Source: Larus michahellis (taxonomy: Eukaryota > Chordata > Aves > Charadriiformes > Laridae). Taken from it: 64,000 nucleotides of DNA. The position numbers and the translations under genes were made by a program. Shown piece after piece: positions 36,701-49,890 of the stretch (its first letter is position 1; each line of letters starts with the position of its first letter). The notes below the pieces were generated by a model, which saw only the letters and a program-made list of their open reading frames with translations, searched no databases and was not told the origin of the DNA. The DNA is taken from assembly GCF_964199755.1 (NCBI RefSeq), contig NC_133897.1:74624080-74688079 (forward strand). The letters run 5' to 3'.

Positions 36701-39700
36701 ATCCCTTTGTGGACTAAGTAGTTTAATCAATTTGCACTGCTGACTGGCTCCTCAAAATTCTCCTCCTCTCCAAATTCAGGAGCTTTTCTAGTATGAAAGA
36801 CATCCCATGCGATGCTTCTAGGAGCAGCTGAATCTTTCCTCTCAGCTGTTAGGATTATGCGCCTTCCTAGAGCAGCATTTCAGTGTTACTTTGCTGTTAC
36901 ACCAGAGACTGAACCATGGCTTAAAATCAGCCCTTCTTACCTAGGAGTACCTTTTTACCTTGACTAGGCTTCTCTCTGAGATGTATCTTTTAACACCGAC
37001 AGAAAGCTATGCACGAAGCCAGACAAAAACTTCATCTTTTCAAGTTTATGGAGGAAAAAGAAAAATCAGACATCAGAAAATGAGCATAGCAAAAAACAGT
37101 TCAGATTTGCAAAGTGCTTATAGGTTCCTTTCTTCTTCCCACCTTCTACCGGTGCTTAAAGCGGAAACAAGGGATGGCTTCCCACCTGCCAGTATGCGGG
37201 TGGCTTCGATTTCAGCAGTTATCATCACTCTCCAGATAGTAGACACCTTATTTTACACGAGTTACTTAAGAAATCTAAATCTCCTCCCAAAAATCAGGTC
37301 TTTCTATTGAAAAAGGTATTAGAAGACTCTGGATCCACCCTCAGATGCACCCTTGGAAATTTTGCCTCTTCAAATACTGAAGCTACTGGCTTTATCTGGA
37401 AGCTTGATGATTAAGAGCCATGATAAGGTAGCACTGAATCAATCTGTCCCCAAAACCAGGCATGTCAAACTATAACACGTCTCTAGTTTTATGGCATTCT
37501 CTTAATTTTCCAGAGCTCTCTCTTGTGGCAGAAGGTTGGTTACGTATCCTCTCTTAAGATTTTATTCTTTTAAATTTTTGTTCTCGTGTGTGTCAAAAGC
37601 ATCACAGGATGTTCATGCTCCCCTTTGAAAGCTGAGATACAGCTTGTGATTTCTTGGTGCTGAAACACATTTGAAACTTGGCTCAAAAATGGGCAATTTG
37701 TGCAAGGAAATAGAAAAGGTAGCATTTAGCTTTATTCCTCCCCAAAATACCAGTAGCTCTCCATTTCAGTGAAACGCGATATCGAGAACCTTTTGGTTTT
37801 AATGCAGTTATTTCTTCCTTACTGCTGGAGACTTCGTAAGCCTGCATTTTAATAGTATCTGCAAAAAAAACCCGCTTGAAAGATAAAAGACTAGATGAGT
37901 TATTTTGCTTACAATAACTAAAAGAAAAACTGAAAAATATCCCACATAGCCTACCCTAGAGGGAAAAGCACCGCTTCTTTCCCCTTTTACATTTACTAAA
38001 TTACCAGCATAATGTCATTTCAAATCAGGTATCACTGAAATATTCCCTCAGGACTATATTTCATACAGATTTTTTTCACAGAATAATTTATTTTCCTCAG
38101 GCAGGAAGTCATTTCCTTCTGTTTGCCAGACCCCTTTGGGAGATGGCAGAATTCAGATCAGAAAGTGTTCTGATGGAAAGGTGCAAAGTTGAAAGCCAAG
38201 CCAGAGAACAACCTCAGGAAGACGGGTGTAGAAGGGAGAAACAACACAGCGCTGTCTCGTTTTTCCTCCAGGTGTGTTTTCATGAGTTTAAAGGAGTGTA
38301 AGTATATTTCAGAATTCTGGCTCATTAAACCTTAGGTCTTGCTGAAACTCGGCACGCGTGCTGCAAGCACTCGAAAATACGCATCAATGCCTGAGCACTC
38401 AGTAGGATAAGGAACATCCTGATCAGCTGAAAACAAGAAGCACACACCAGTTCCCTAGCCTTCAGCAAATTTGGGGGTTCATGTGCTCTTGTCTTTAACA
38501 AAGACGTCCCCCCCCACACCCCTTAGTGCTCCTCCTCCAAATACGTATGGCATTGATTAGACATTGATGCAAATGTGGTTCTCAGCAGCTCTCTTTGGAT
38601 GCAATAAGGTGGTTATTTAAGTGAAGAGTCTACAATATTGTTGAAATAGGGATGTCACATAAATTGACAATACTGAGCTAAATAACAAAGTACTTGCTGC
38701 AACATGGGCATCTCTGTTGTGGAAAGTGAAGTGCGATCATTAAACACCTATGGTGCTTTGTTCATCAATCCAGAATTAGAAGAGGTTTGAGAATTTGTTA
38801 CCTGAAATGATCTTGCACTTGACACAATACGCCAGTTTGGGATATATTTTGATCAACATTCAGTTGATCAGGTCTTCAGGTTAATACTGCAGGTAACTGA
38901 ATCTAAATTACAAAGGAGAAATGTCCATAATCAGAATGAAGGAAGCGTTCAATTCCATTAGAGCCCTCAAATAACACTGTGCTTATACCTGGCTGGGAAA
39001 AGTACCAAAGACATCTTCAGACATCACCTCCTGGTTTCTTTCTAGCATCTTCCTAAAATAAATCATTTCAAATAGATGGATTTTCTTTGAAACCAGTAAT
39101 ACATGCAATTATTTTATTTTACTTGCTTCCTTATCTCTCACAGCTATCGCGCGTTTGCTCCCTCACCACATTTACAGGTCGCGCAGATTTAAACAGAGAG
39201 GTATAATTCTTGCTATAGTCTGTTTTCCAGGGGAAAGACTCTCGTTGCTGCTTTTTTTCCTGTAACGCCTTAATTCTCGACGATATTTACTAACTAGATT
39301 TACCATCATTACCTTTGCCACTTCTGTCAGACAACACATTTTGCTGGCAAATATTTCTTCTGTGTCTGCTGTTAGTTTTTCTTCCCCCCTGCCCTGTTGT
39401 TGGGGGTTTTTTTGAGGATAAATCTTCCCATTTTATCTGTCTTCAAGGATATCTGTAGTGATATCAACTGCAAGTGCCATCAATCCTACTTCTAACTTGT
39501 CTTGTAATTAATTTATTACATTTACTTGTAAGAAGTTGTCATCTCTTCAAATAGTGATTCCCAACAACAGACATTTAGTGCAAAGGGAGAAGCGAAGCTT
39601 CTCCTTCTTTGAAACAGTAGTAAAATGGAAGAGACTTGGAACATCTGCTGCGCTTGTTGGAAACTTGAGCTCATGAGGATATTCACTTTCTGGAAAGAGG

Positions 39701-42700
39701 TACCCGATCGGTGCCTGTGATGTGTATCAGGTCTCAGGCACTTCAAGCTGACCTCAACAGCAACTCTGTTTTCCCCCTGCCCACTGTCTGTCCACTACAG
39801 GGCAGCGCTGAACCTCATGGATAGTTATCCATCGAGGGAACCAGTATTTTTCCACATGACCCCTATCTTTATAGCGGCGGTTTGCTCTAAGAATTAATTC
39901 ATTCATTCATATTTTAATCAGTCCAGAAGGGTGTGGCAGTCACTGCAGTGCAGCCTTCTCGTGTAGATGTTGTGTCACATGGAAATTCCCAACTTCGATG
40001 ACACTTGACTTCACAGGTCAGCTTAGGCTGATCCTGTCAGATGATCTCCCCGAATGATGAAGAAAGCTGTGTGAAAAGCCTCTACCGAGAAAGCCGATCT
40101 TCTAATACTGGACGTAATCATGAAGGTACAAAACGTGTTGCAAGACCAGCATACCATACCCACTGAAGCACTGAATAGCCACCAGTCCTGTTTTCTTTCC
40201 ATAACATTAGATACTGTGACATGCTTATCCTTTAGATTTTTTTCTGATTTTATTTTTCTTCTTTTAATGAGCAGTTACTTGTGAACGATACGTACCATCA
40301 AACCATAAATTAGAAGATAAATGTCTATTAAAACTCATAAGCTTGAAATCTGTTTGATTTTAAGTTAAATGTGCAGATTTTAGATTTTATAAGCAGATAT
40401 TTTGACCTAAAACCTAGGTTGGTTCTTACAGTGAATTGTAACTACCTAATTGAAAAGCTCCCTGTACCGAGTTCTGTACCTGCATCCCTCACACAGCGGT
40501 TAGACTGTGTTTGTGCGTAGCTAATGACCTCAAAGTGAAATTGAAAGGCTTTGCATGTGTTGGAAGATTAAGGCTGAAACCTTAGAAGCTGGGATCTGGA
40601 CTCTCTAATCCACAGCAGCATGCTACAAACACCTCCTCCTCTTCCATTCCCTTCCTTCCTCTTTTTCCACTTACAGCCCTATAAATAGTTCAGGAAAGGG
40701 TCTATGCATTTGGGCAGCAGCTAGGCAAGAAATGGTGTAGCAAATGACCACAAAACAAGAACAACACAATTCTCTAACAGGCAAATAAACACAAGCCTAC
40801 TTCCTTCACCCAGACTATAAGAACAAGTAAAAAAATCTGTAAACTGAGCGTTGTAACTCTTGAGGATGTGGCTAAAGCAGGCCACAACGTGACCTATCTT
40901 ACCAGCCTCTGAATGGAAAGCAACAGAAAGAAAACACGCACAGACGTTAACCTGCAGCGCTAAGCTGCTCCGCCAGATTCCTTTGTTCCAAGTTTTGAAG
41001 AGAAATTAAAATACAAAGGCTCCACTCCTGGCAGCGGGTCTCGTGAGTCTGGCCAAGTGGACCACAGCTCCCTTGTGGGGCTCTGCTGGTCTCTTCAGCA
41101 GCCACCACAGCATTTACCTCTACGTCTTGGGTTATAATTATGCAATGAACACGCCCCCTCGTAAATCTCCTGCTTCTTCCAGGTCCCTTCCCACGGGGCA
41201 CAGGAATGAGAATACGTCCTGGTTTATACCTCCTATAATTCAATAACTTGAGAAGATTACACAGGGTATATATCCGGGTAGATTTGGATGCACGGTGCCT
41301 TTGGGAAGGTAGCTAGCCCAGTTCGACTATAGGTTTAGAGGTACAATTTTCCACAGAGGAAACAGAGCCAGGCAGAATTCATCTCAGTAGCTTTACATGA
41401 GGATTAAAGAAAACATTCAGCAGGGGGTCTGGGAAACAAAGCAAACACATAGGCATTATTATAGATACGTTTTTTGCGGGTTATAATCCCATTTTGTTCC
41501 TTTCTGGGTTTTCTGACTTTACAGAGTCAGTAATAATCTTAACTCACAGGTATTCTTTTTAAAAATAATTCTAGATTTACTATGGCAGCAAAAGTGTGAC
41601 TTTAATGTCTAAAGCACGTAAATTTATGAAAACAATAACTTGGTGCTTTAGGTCAGTGAAAATGCAGGACGGAGGGACTTTGGTCTGGGGGGTCTATACT
41701 AAAGAAGTTACTACAAAAGCCAGCCAAGGATGTGAGCATCTGCCTGCTCCTGTGCCAGCTGTGCCAGCAGGGGAGATTACCGCTGCCGGACACACAGCAC
41801 CATCCCTTTGCCGCAGGTCCCTGTCCTGCACGGCTCCTCACGTGAGCTTTGCATAAGTTATTTTCAGAGCTCCTATTTGGGTAGTTTCAATTAACCAGGG
41901 TCACGTTAACAGAAATATGTCGCAGTCGTACAACCAGTGCTGCCAGGAGGTCTGTGGGGGTGTCCCCTGCCCAAAGGAAGCACAGCGGAGCAGCTGGGGC
42001 GCGGGGACCCAACTCTCCAGCCGGCACAGCGACTCTCACAGTGCCTAAAACACAACAGCTGTCTAGCTCTGATTTGGGTTTTATTTATGATTAATAAGGA
42101 GTTCAGTGCAGTTTAATAACTGCGTCAAGTGGAGCTGGTTTTGCTCATGAGGATGCAGGTACTTTCAGGAACATTATTTTTTTTTTTCTGAAAAGCTAAG
42201 GTATCCTATGTTGTAATTGTCTATTTGCTCCTAGACATTTTTATACTTAAAACATTCTTCTGTACACATGCAGCAGCTATGGCCATTTCAAAATTCTTTA
42301 GGAGTATGGAGTTAATAGTAGCAAACTTCAGAAATTCATAATACATTGACTACAAATACAGTACACAGTTAAGTGATGCAAACAAAATGTGCCGCGTTTC
42401 ATTCATTTTCATATGTACAGTACCTTTAGAAATATATATATTAGAAGCCCATTTTACTTCATACATCCTTACTAGGTGAATTTGTTACTGTTTTGAAACA
42501 GGTATTAATTACATATATGTATATAGCTGTCAGGTTTTTTTCCAACAGCTCTCAGAGTCTTTCTTTTTCGTTACGTGCTTCACAGGCTGTATTCAAACTT
42601 TTACCACTGTTGTCCGTAGCAGAAGCGTGCCTATAAAGGGAATCAGCATTGCAGGAAAAACGTCTTAATTAAGCAATTCATCAGTTAATATTTTACAAGT

Positions 42701-43402
42701 TGAGTTTCAGACTTACAGTTTTCTGAAGGGCTGCTGACTATTGGCTGCCAAAGAGCAAAAGATATAAAGAAAAACCCCTAAGGCTTTATTTTATATGTCT
42801 GTATTTTTATATTTTATTTTAATTTGTTGTAGTGTAAAGCAAGAACCCCACAGCCCTACTTTTATGCCTGCCTAGAGGAACTAGAAATGCTGCCCCCGCG
42901 GGTTTTCAAAAACTCCTGTCCTGTCCCTCTCCCGGCAGGCGAGTGCCCCGCAGCACCAGTACCAGCTTTTTAAGAAACTCAGGCAAAACCATTCAGTCCA
43001 GGGGAGCCCCGGTCAGGCAACACATTTTGGAAAATCCTTTTTGATCCCCCTTGCCTGTAACAGGAGGGGCAGGCAGTCCCTTGCACATTAATCCCCGGTG
43101 TGGGGACAGAGTGTTACACTGCAGACATCTGGGACGGCAACCAAGAAACCTACTTCTTGGGCATAGAGTGCCCTTTGTCTCGCTGCGCTGCCAGGACTGT
43201 GGGAAAAACAGAGCTCTTGCTTTTGGGGTTGCTTTTTTTGTTGTTTTGTTTTGGTTTAAGGTTCATTGTCCAACAAGCCATGAGATCCTGTGCAGAGGCT
43301 TAGGACCTTCTATTCATCATAGACCTTGAAGTTTGTTACAGTAGAAAATTAAGAGATTTTTCACAGTGCCAGAAAGGTTATGTTGCCCGTTTGTCTCTAT
43401 TG

Positions 43403-43435
43403 CTTTCTCCAAAAAAAAAAAAAAAAAAGGAGAAA
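43403..43435. repeat. A18 run flanked by an inverted repeat
   Basis: TTTCTCC, then 18 A, then GGAGAAA. The seven-base arms pair perfectly around an all-A loop. It is probably a by-product of slippage in a purine-rich stretch. Confidence 0.7.
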
Positions 43436-46400
43436 TGTGTACGCCAAGTACAAAATAAAGCCCTACATGCATTATACTAACTTATCAAATCGGCTTTTCA
43501 GCAGCAACAAAATCTGTCTGCAAATAGCAGGGAAAACAAAATTATCATGATACGGCACGCTGAGAAAACTGAGCGGCCTTGTAAACTTGTTGCTGTAATT
43601 CGTCCCTTCCATTTTATTTACTCCCTGTCCCCATCTTTTTTTATTCATGTCACGGGTCTAAATTTAGGATACAAGCTTTTTGCTGCAAAATCTGTCTAGT
43701 TGCATACATGGCATATGTCAGGCAGACACTGTATACACAGACACATCTTTGGGGAATATTCTGTTCCAAAACCAAATCATCTGGTAAATCCAAAGCCTTA
43801 AAACAGTAGTTACCCTCCCTGACTCTGGTACAACTCTTTTCCCATGATTCTCGGAGCGCAGCTGGATGTCTTGCCTTTATATAACGAAGAGCGATACTCT
43901 GATGCTTCATTACATAGTTTGGTTAGGCATCCTTTACCAAGTCTACTTGTTTGGAAGCAGGTACATTAAGCTGTGCAGGCTTTCGTATTGCTGATGTAAA
44001 ATCAATTCTGATACTGATCTGTCTTCCCAACCCTTTGTAAAGTCAACAGGAGCTGAACAGACCATTAAGGAAGCAACTGTAACAGAATTAACCTCTCTTA
44101 AAAAAATCATTGGCGTTCTTTCTTTGCTTGCAACTTAAGGACCTTCCTGCTCAAGCCACGACCCAAGGACCTTTGCTTTGCCCGAGGAAGTGATTTATTC
44201 ACTCAGGCTAATAGGAGGAGGCAGAATTTTTATCTACCCCTTCATTTTTGACTCATTTCCTTTTTGTTTATTCCCTCCCAGTCATACGGTCTTGTCACAT
44301 CGTCACCGACAGGAATTATGCTCCATCTCAGGTCATACTGTCATTTTAAATCTGATTGTTAGTGCAAAGGAAAAACGAGGTCAATAATTGCTACCATTTT
44401 TTTGGGAACTGGCAGGCTGCATCTAAGGTCTCCCTAGAGAAATCTTCTTTAATTACAAGTTAAGCTGATGTTCCCCAGTGTAGTAGGTAGAATTGAGCAG
44501 GATTACTTTTAAAAGGATTGCACCGATCTGCTTTGGTGACAGTTTCATTTTGAAATTCTGATAACAAGCAAGAGGATGGATTATGAAGATACTGTTTTCA
44601 GGAGGGTACACAACTGACACATATTGCAAATTGGGCCACAACAGCCACCCTTCCTTTCCACTCTTCTTTTAAGACCAGATGAGTTCTATTTGGAACGCAG
44701 CAGTTGCCATGTATTATTTTAGCGATTACTCGACATGGTTGTAAAGAACAGACAAAAAAAAAGTTTGGAAACTGTAGAAAGGAAATCCTCCAAGCAGTGA
44801 TTCCAGAAAGGGAATTTTTCGTCCTGGAGACTCAGCCTTTTACAAGATTAACCAACGAAAAATGTGTAATAGGCTGAATGTTTTCAAGTACTTAAATTAT
44901 GAATAGATTTTGGGTAATTTATCTCAAAATGATATAGGATCTCACAGTGGAGTGGCTGGTAAAATAAGACTTACTTTATTTTATGTGAGAAATTAATATT
45001 TTCTATGACTCCTAGCAGGTTGCATAGTCCAGAAACAGAGACTGATGTCTGAAATAGCTCACGTAGTTACAGTGTTTCCATGAAAATTTTTCCGCCTCTT
45101 AGGACTTACTCATCTTTGGGGTTCATGGTGCTTCAACTTGATTTAAGTCCTGACAGAAGCCATAAAGCAGACATTCCTTTGCCTAGGTCCTTATTCCCAT
45201 GTGTGGGATGAGCATGTGTAGCACTGAGCAGAACTACAAAACCAAATGAAAAGAGACTTCTTGTTAAACAAAACTAAATATCCCAGAGCAGAAACAGCCT
45301 AACTATTAGTGCCATAACTCCAGAAGTGAAAAGCCTGGAGTATGTTGGCTCCTCCGCTGAAAACAGCTCAAATTCCTATTTCCTACAGGAGCACACCAAC
45401 CACCAACTGATAAAGCTTAAGAGACGAGCGTTTCTCCAGAATATCCTGGCTCTAAAGGCCTGTCATACAGAACTGAGGCGCTCACAAAGTGCCCGCTTCT
45501 GACGGCGACTCCCAAAGCCAGGCAATCCGGTTTCAGGAGCTTCACACCAAGTAAAATGCTGCACAACTCACTCTGCAAATATAACCGCACTAAAGCAATC
45601 CATGCTGGGTTTGGGGGGGTTCTTCATATATTATCATAAATTTAGCAGTACAAGACAGAACTTGCTAGCCTACTTCACTACAGCTAGAACCTAGCATTTT
45701 CGGAGAGACATAATAACTGGGATAGTTTGTGGTGCCCTATAGAATCAAGAGTTAAAACACAGTCTTTTGTAGGGGAAAGAAAAAAAAAGCAGGGTATTTT
45801 TTGTTAGTTAGGAAGGCAGAATGAAAACACACACACAAAGCTGTTATAGTTTGATCTTCATTTTATATGACGGTTCTTAAAGAATGGTGAATGTTAGGAA
45901 AGCCCAAAAGTAAACTTAATCTTTTTCCTTTCATTGCATTGAGTTATCATCTATTGCATTTCCCAAAAGCACTTTACGTGCAAAAAACCTATAATTCCAT
46001 AAGCTTTCATTTTAGAGAAGCATTGCAGCAGCAGCAGCAAGGGTTGCCTCTAGATTCACACCTGTTAAAAACAAGAAAAAAAAAATCTATGCCACAGGAG
46101 GCATAGATAAGGATGAGATGGATTACAGCTGACATGGGGTGTGCATCTGCACTGTGGTTAGAACTGATGATGGAGTGCAGGTGTGTTGTGTGAAAGACCA
46201 AGCACAGTTGGTCTCCTGGCATCGTCTCCCATGCTGAGGTGACCAGCTGAAGCCTTGCTCGGAGCTCAGAAACCTGAAGCAGGTGTGTGCCCTGTTCCGC
46301 TGCAGGATGGGAAGCCGAGCCCAAGAGGTGTTTTCCTTCCTGCTTCATCAGAGGCAATTCCCAGAAAGGGCAGGTTCACCAGGAACCACCACTAACAACA

Positions 46401-49309
46401 GGTCTTAGTGCAAAAATGAAAGGTGTTGAACCCACGAGAGATACTGGAGCTTAACTTGTTTTTGATGTGTCCTGCTAGCTTTCAGCATTCAGCACGTTAA
46501 CCTGGAGTTTGTGGTTGTTGCTGGATTTGAAACTCCCCCGTCAGAGGGAACACTGGAGCTGCACAGCTCTGCCTGTGTATTTTTACACTATGACTGACTT
46601 AAACGTGGCTGGAAACTGGGCTGAGATGCAGAAGGGAGATGGGGAAACACGCTGCTTCTCCCATCACCAAGCCCTCTTTACTCCTAGCACCTTCGTCCGC
46701 TCCTGACAGACGGTGCCCTTTGTATTACACTCAGTGGATGAAGCTGCCTTGCTACCAACAGCAAACTGCATCAGGAACCCATTGCAGTCCACCCAGAGAA
46801 AGGGAGACCCTGGCACAGTGCATGCTGTTTTGGGGGGCAACGAGCAAGCTCAAGGGGCTCTGCTTCCTCTGTTTGAGGGGCTATGAGTGCCACGTGGGCG
46901 GCACGGCAAAGACTCTGCCTTTAGTAGGCCACCGTTTCTCTTAATGCTCTCTGTGAATAATACCCTGAGAGCCATAAGATGCCTAAGCAGGGGGTTGTTG
47001 AGAGAGCTGTGTCCTCTGAATCTTATGTAGGCCACCCAAACTCACACTCCAGAGAGGAGGACGGGGAAGTTTCTCAACCTTCAACCCACAAAGTCATCTG
47101 GTTCCCTTTGATGTCTCAGCAGTATAAAGGCTTACCTGAAGGAAAGCACTTTTTATTTAAAACACTGAGAATAATACTAAAGATAGCACAGGAACAGATA
47201 CCAAAGGATGGGGTTGGTTTTCTGATACTAGCTGCTTTAGCAGAAATGGCAATTAACTCAGGGCAGGTCTGTGGTAAATCCCTTCTGTCCTTACTCTTTT
47301 CTGTGGAAGCCTCTAGATCTGCCTATGGAAGCTGTTGGTTTGAGACTCTCTGCTGTTTCTCCACCCTAGGCAAGGAGAAGGGCTGTTTTCTGGGCCCACG
47401 GTTCCTATCACTTTAATATTCCAGTCTGGTTTGGGGGGAAAGACACCCACAAAAAGTACCACCAGCACAAATGGAACTGCGTAAAGGTGGCATCATTCCC
47501 CAGAGACACATGGAGACCCCAGGAAAACCTGCTTTAGGTGCACGTTAGCCAAAAGACCAGTTTCTAACACCCTAAAGAACAGGGAGATGTTATCAAGAGG
47601 AGAGATTTCTGCTGAATGGTGGCAATCAACTCTGGCAGGCAGAGACTATTTTAATATTGAGTATGATCTTGAGATTATGTGAAATAACGAAGAAAACTGA
47701 TACAGGATAAAGAGGCATTCTGAAGTACTATTCCTGACCGTTCAGGGAGCAGCTGATGGGAGAAACTAACTGAAGAGCCTCACGCTTCCTTATGGCAGAG
47801 CATGTCGAGGACCTCCTGCCTGCCTGCACTCCAAGGAAAAAGTAGAATATTTCAAGACTGCCACTACTTAATGTATGGCCACACCTCTAAACTTTCAGGC
47901 CCCAAAGAAACCCTTTCCCCTCAGAGAGATGTGTGCCCGCTTCCCACAGACCTCAGCACACTGGGACTCATGGACAAGCTCTGGGAGGCAGCACACACAA
48001 CTCCACTCCCCCTGCTATGAGGCAGCATAAGGCTAAGAAGAGATCTGGCAGAGAATTGCCTTTCCCTAAAAAATTAACCTGAGACTCGGTAGTCTACTCT
48101 ACATAGTGTCACTGAAGGCACTGTACAGGGTGCCTTTGGAACCCAGCAATACCCCAAAAAACACTAATGGGAGAAAACAGGGTGTAGGAGGGGTTCCCTG
48201 TACAGCAGATCCCTAACACCAGTCCTTGCAATCTGCTACGGAGCGCGGGCATGCTGAGGATGTGATTTTACAATACGGGATGACATACGATTGTCCTTAT
48301 TGTCAAACACTAACAGGCACAAATGCTGTGGTCCTCAATCCAGACTGCAGTGAGGAATTGTTTTTTCTGAATTCTCTTCATGGGTCTTACAGGATGATTC
48401 CTGTTCATTTTAAGATTTTTCCACAAGCCCAGACCTACTGAAGACAGCTTGTAGTAAGGGTAATTAAGGAACAAAATACTAACCAGTTAGATTTTTTCCT
48501 TTTTTTTTTTTTTTTTTAAAACAAACTGCAACTGCAGGATAATAGCAGCAGTTTAAGTGGTGCTTTTGTTTCTAGAGGTAAAGCAGAATGGCTTTGAAAA
48601 TAAAAATACAGCAAAGGGCTAACATTAAGTTGAAGCAAACTAAGAAGAAAAAAAAACAACAAAACAGGCTAGCCTTTATGCTTTGAGTGCCATTTTTCTG
48701 GATTCCTTTTCAAAACTGCAGTTTAAATCTGACACATCTCAGCACCATGACACTAGATTTTTTGCTTGGTTGAAGCACGTATGCTGGGAAACTACAGAGC
48801 CCTTCAAAAATGCCGGCAAAGCAGGGGTGGATGTGAAGGAAGAACTAGATGCTGCACCGGGCTATTTGGTGTCTTTATTCCTTCAATCATTGAACTCCCT
48901 TTTTAGGGTACCTATGCCCAAAATTCAGAACCCAGCTGCCACACAATGTTGGAGGCTCCTAAATTCTCTGGAGGCATTCCTGTTTCCAGCAGTAACAGCA
49001 GCTGTATTTCTGAATATAACTATATCAGTCTGAGCGCCTAAACCCTGGGGATCATCCTTGAGCCATGCCTTCCTTGCCATCCCTCCCCCGGGGGATGCAG
49101 TCTCCTGAGCTTGGATTTCAGATTGCCACATGCAGCCCTAAAACTAAGTATTTGTGATGCTGCCAAACCCACTACCTTATTCCGATGAATTCCATTTGTA
49201 CAGCCCTCATCTGTTGCATTGGAGACCACACTTCAAATTGCTCTTCTGCCCAGTTTGACTCATATCTCACATCTTTTTGTGACTTCCCTAAACACTTGGT
49301 CTGGCATGT

Positions 49310-49428
49310 CCCCCTAGATCTCTGAGCATAGTCAGCCACCGCTAGCACCAAAGAAAGGGGAAGATTCAGAATTTAAGATATTTACCTCAAGTTCTGGATT
49401 TTAGTCCCTGCTCAGACATATACTGAGA
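49310..49428 (+). repeat. Possible MIR-like fragment
   Basis: The phrase 'caagttctggattttagtcc' followed by 'ctgctcagacatatactgag' resembles the B-box/core junction of reptilian MIR-type SINEs ('ggttctattcccagctctgccactgac'). It is cut off directly by the CR1 that follows. The match is short and the left end is a guess. Confidence 0.25.
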
Positions 49429-49890
49429 CATTTTGGTGCTGGAGCAGGTCCAGAGAAGGGCAAGAATCTGGAGAACAAGTCTTATGAGGAGCAGATGAGG
49501 CAGCTAAGGTTGTTTAACCTGGAGAAAAGGAGGCTGAGGGGTGATCTTAACACTCTCTACAGCTACCTGAAAGGGGGTTGTAGAGAGGTGGGGGTCAGTC
49601 TCTTCTCCCAAGTAACAGGCCATAGGACAAGAAGAAATGGCCTCAAGTTGCACCAGGGGAGGTTTAGACAGGATAATAGGAAAAAATGTTACACTGAAAG
49701 GGTTATTAAGCATTGGAACAGGCTGCCCAGGGAAGTGATTGAGGCACCACTCCTGAAGGTATTTAAAAGACGGGTAGACATAGTGCTTAGAGAGATGTTT
49801 TAGGGATGTTTTTGGTCAGAGTTAGGTTGATGGTTGGACTAGATGATCTGAAAGGTCCCTTCCAACCTAGGCAATCCTATGATTCTATGA
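49429..49890 (+). mobile_element. CR1 LINE 3' copy
   Basis: This 5'-truncated CR1 has the C-terminal ORF2 frame still open for about 102 codons (49495-49803). It encodes [20 protein letters not shown], a [14 protein letters not shown] block and a final [12 protein letters not shown]. The 3' end reads 'gttggactagatgatctgaa', 'aggtcccttccaacctaggc' and 'gattctatga'. Same subfamily as 18212-18367. It lies in ELOVL2 intron 1 in the sense orientation. The frame is a repeat remnant, not a host gene. Confidence 0.95.

Noticed and set aside
46979-47416. 145-codon plus-strand ORF with a true ATG in ELOVL2 intron 1
   Set aside because: No recognisable domain, no signal for splicing or a promoter, and a length that can arise by chance among many frames in 64 kb. 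Kept out as unsupported, though it is the best of the chance-like ORFs.
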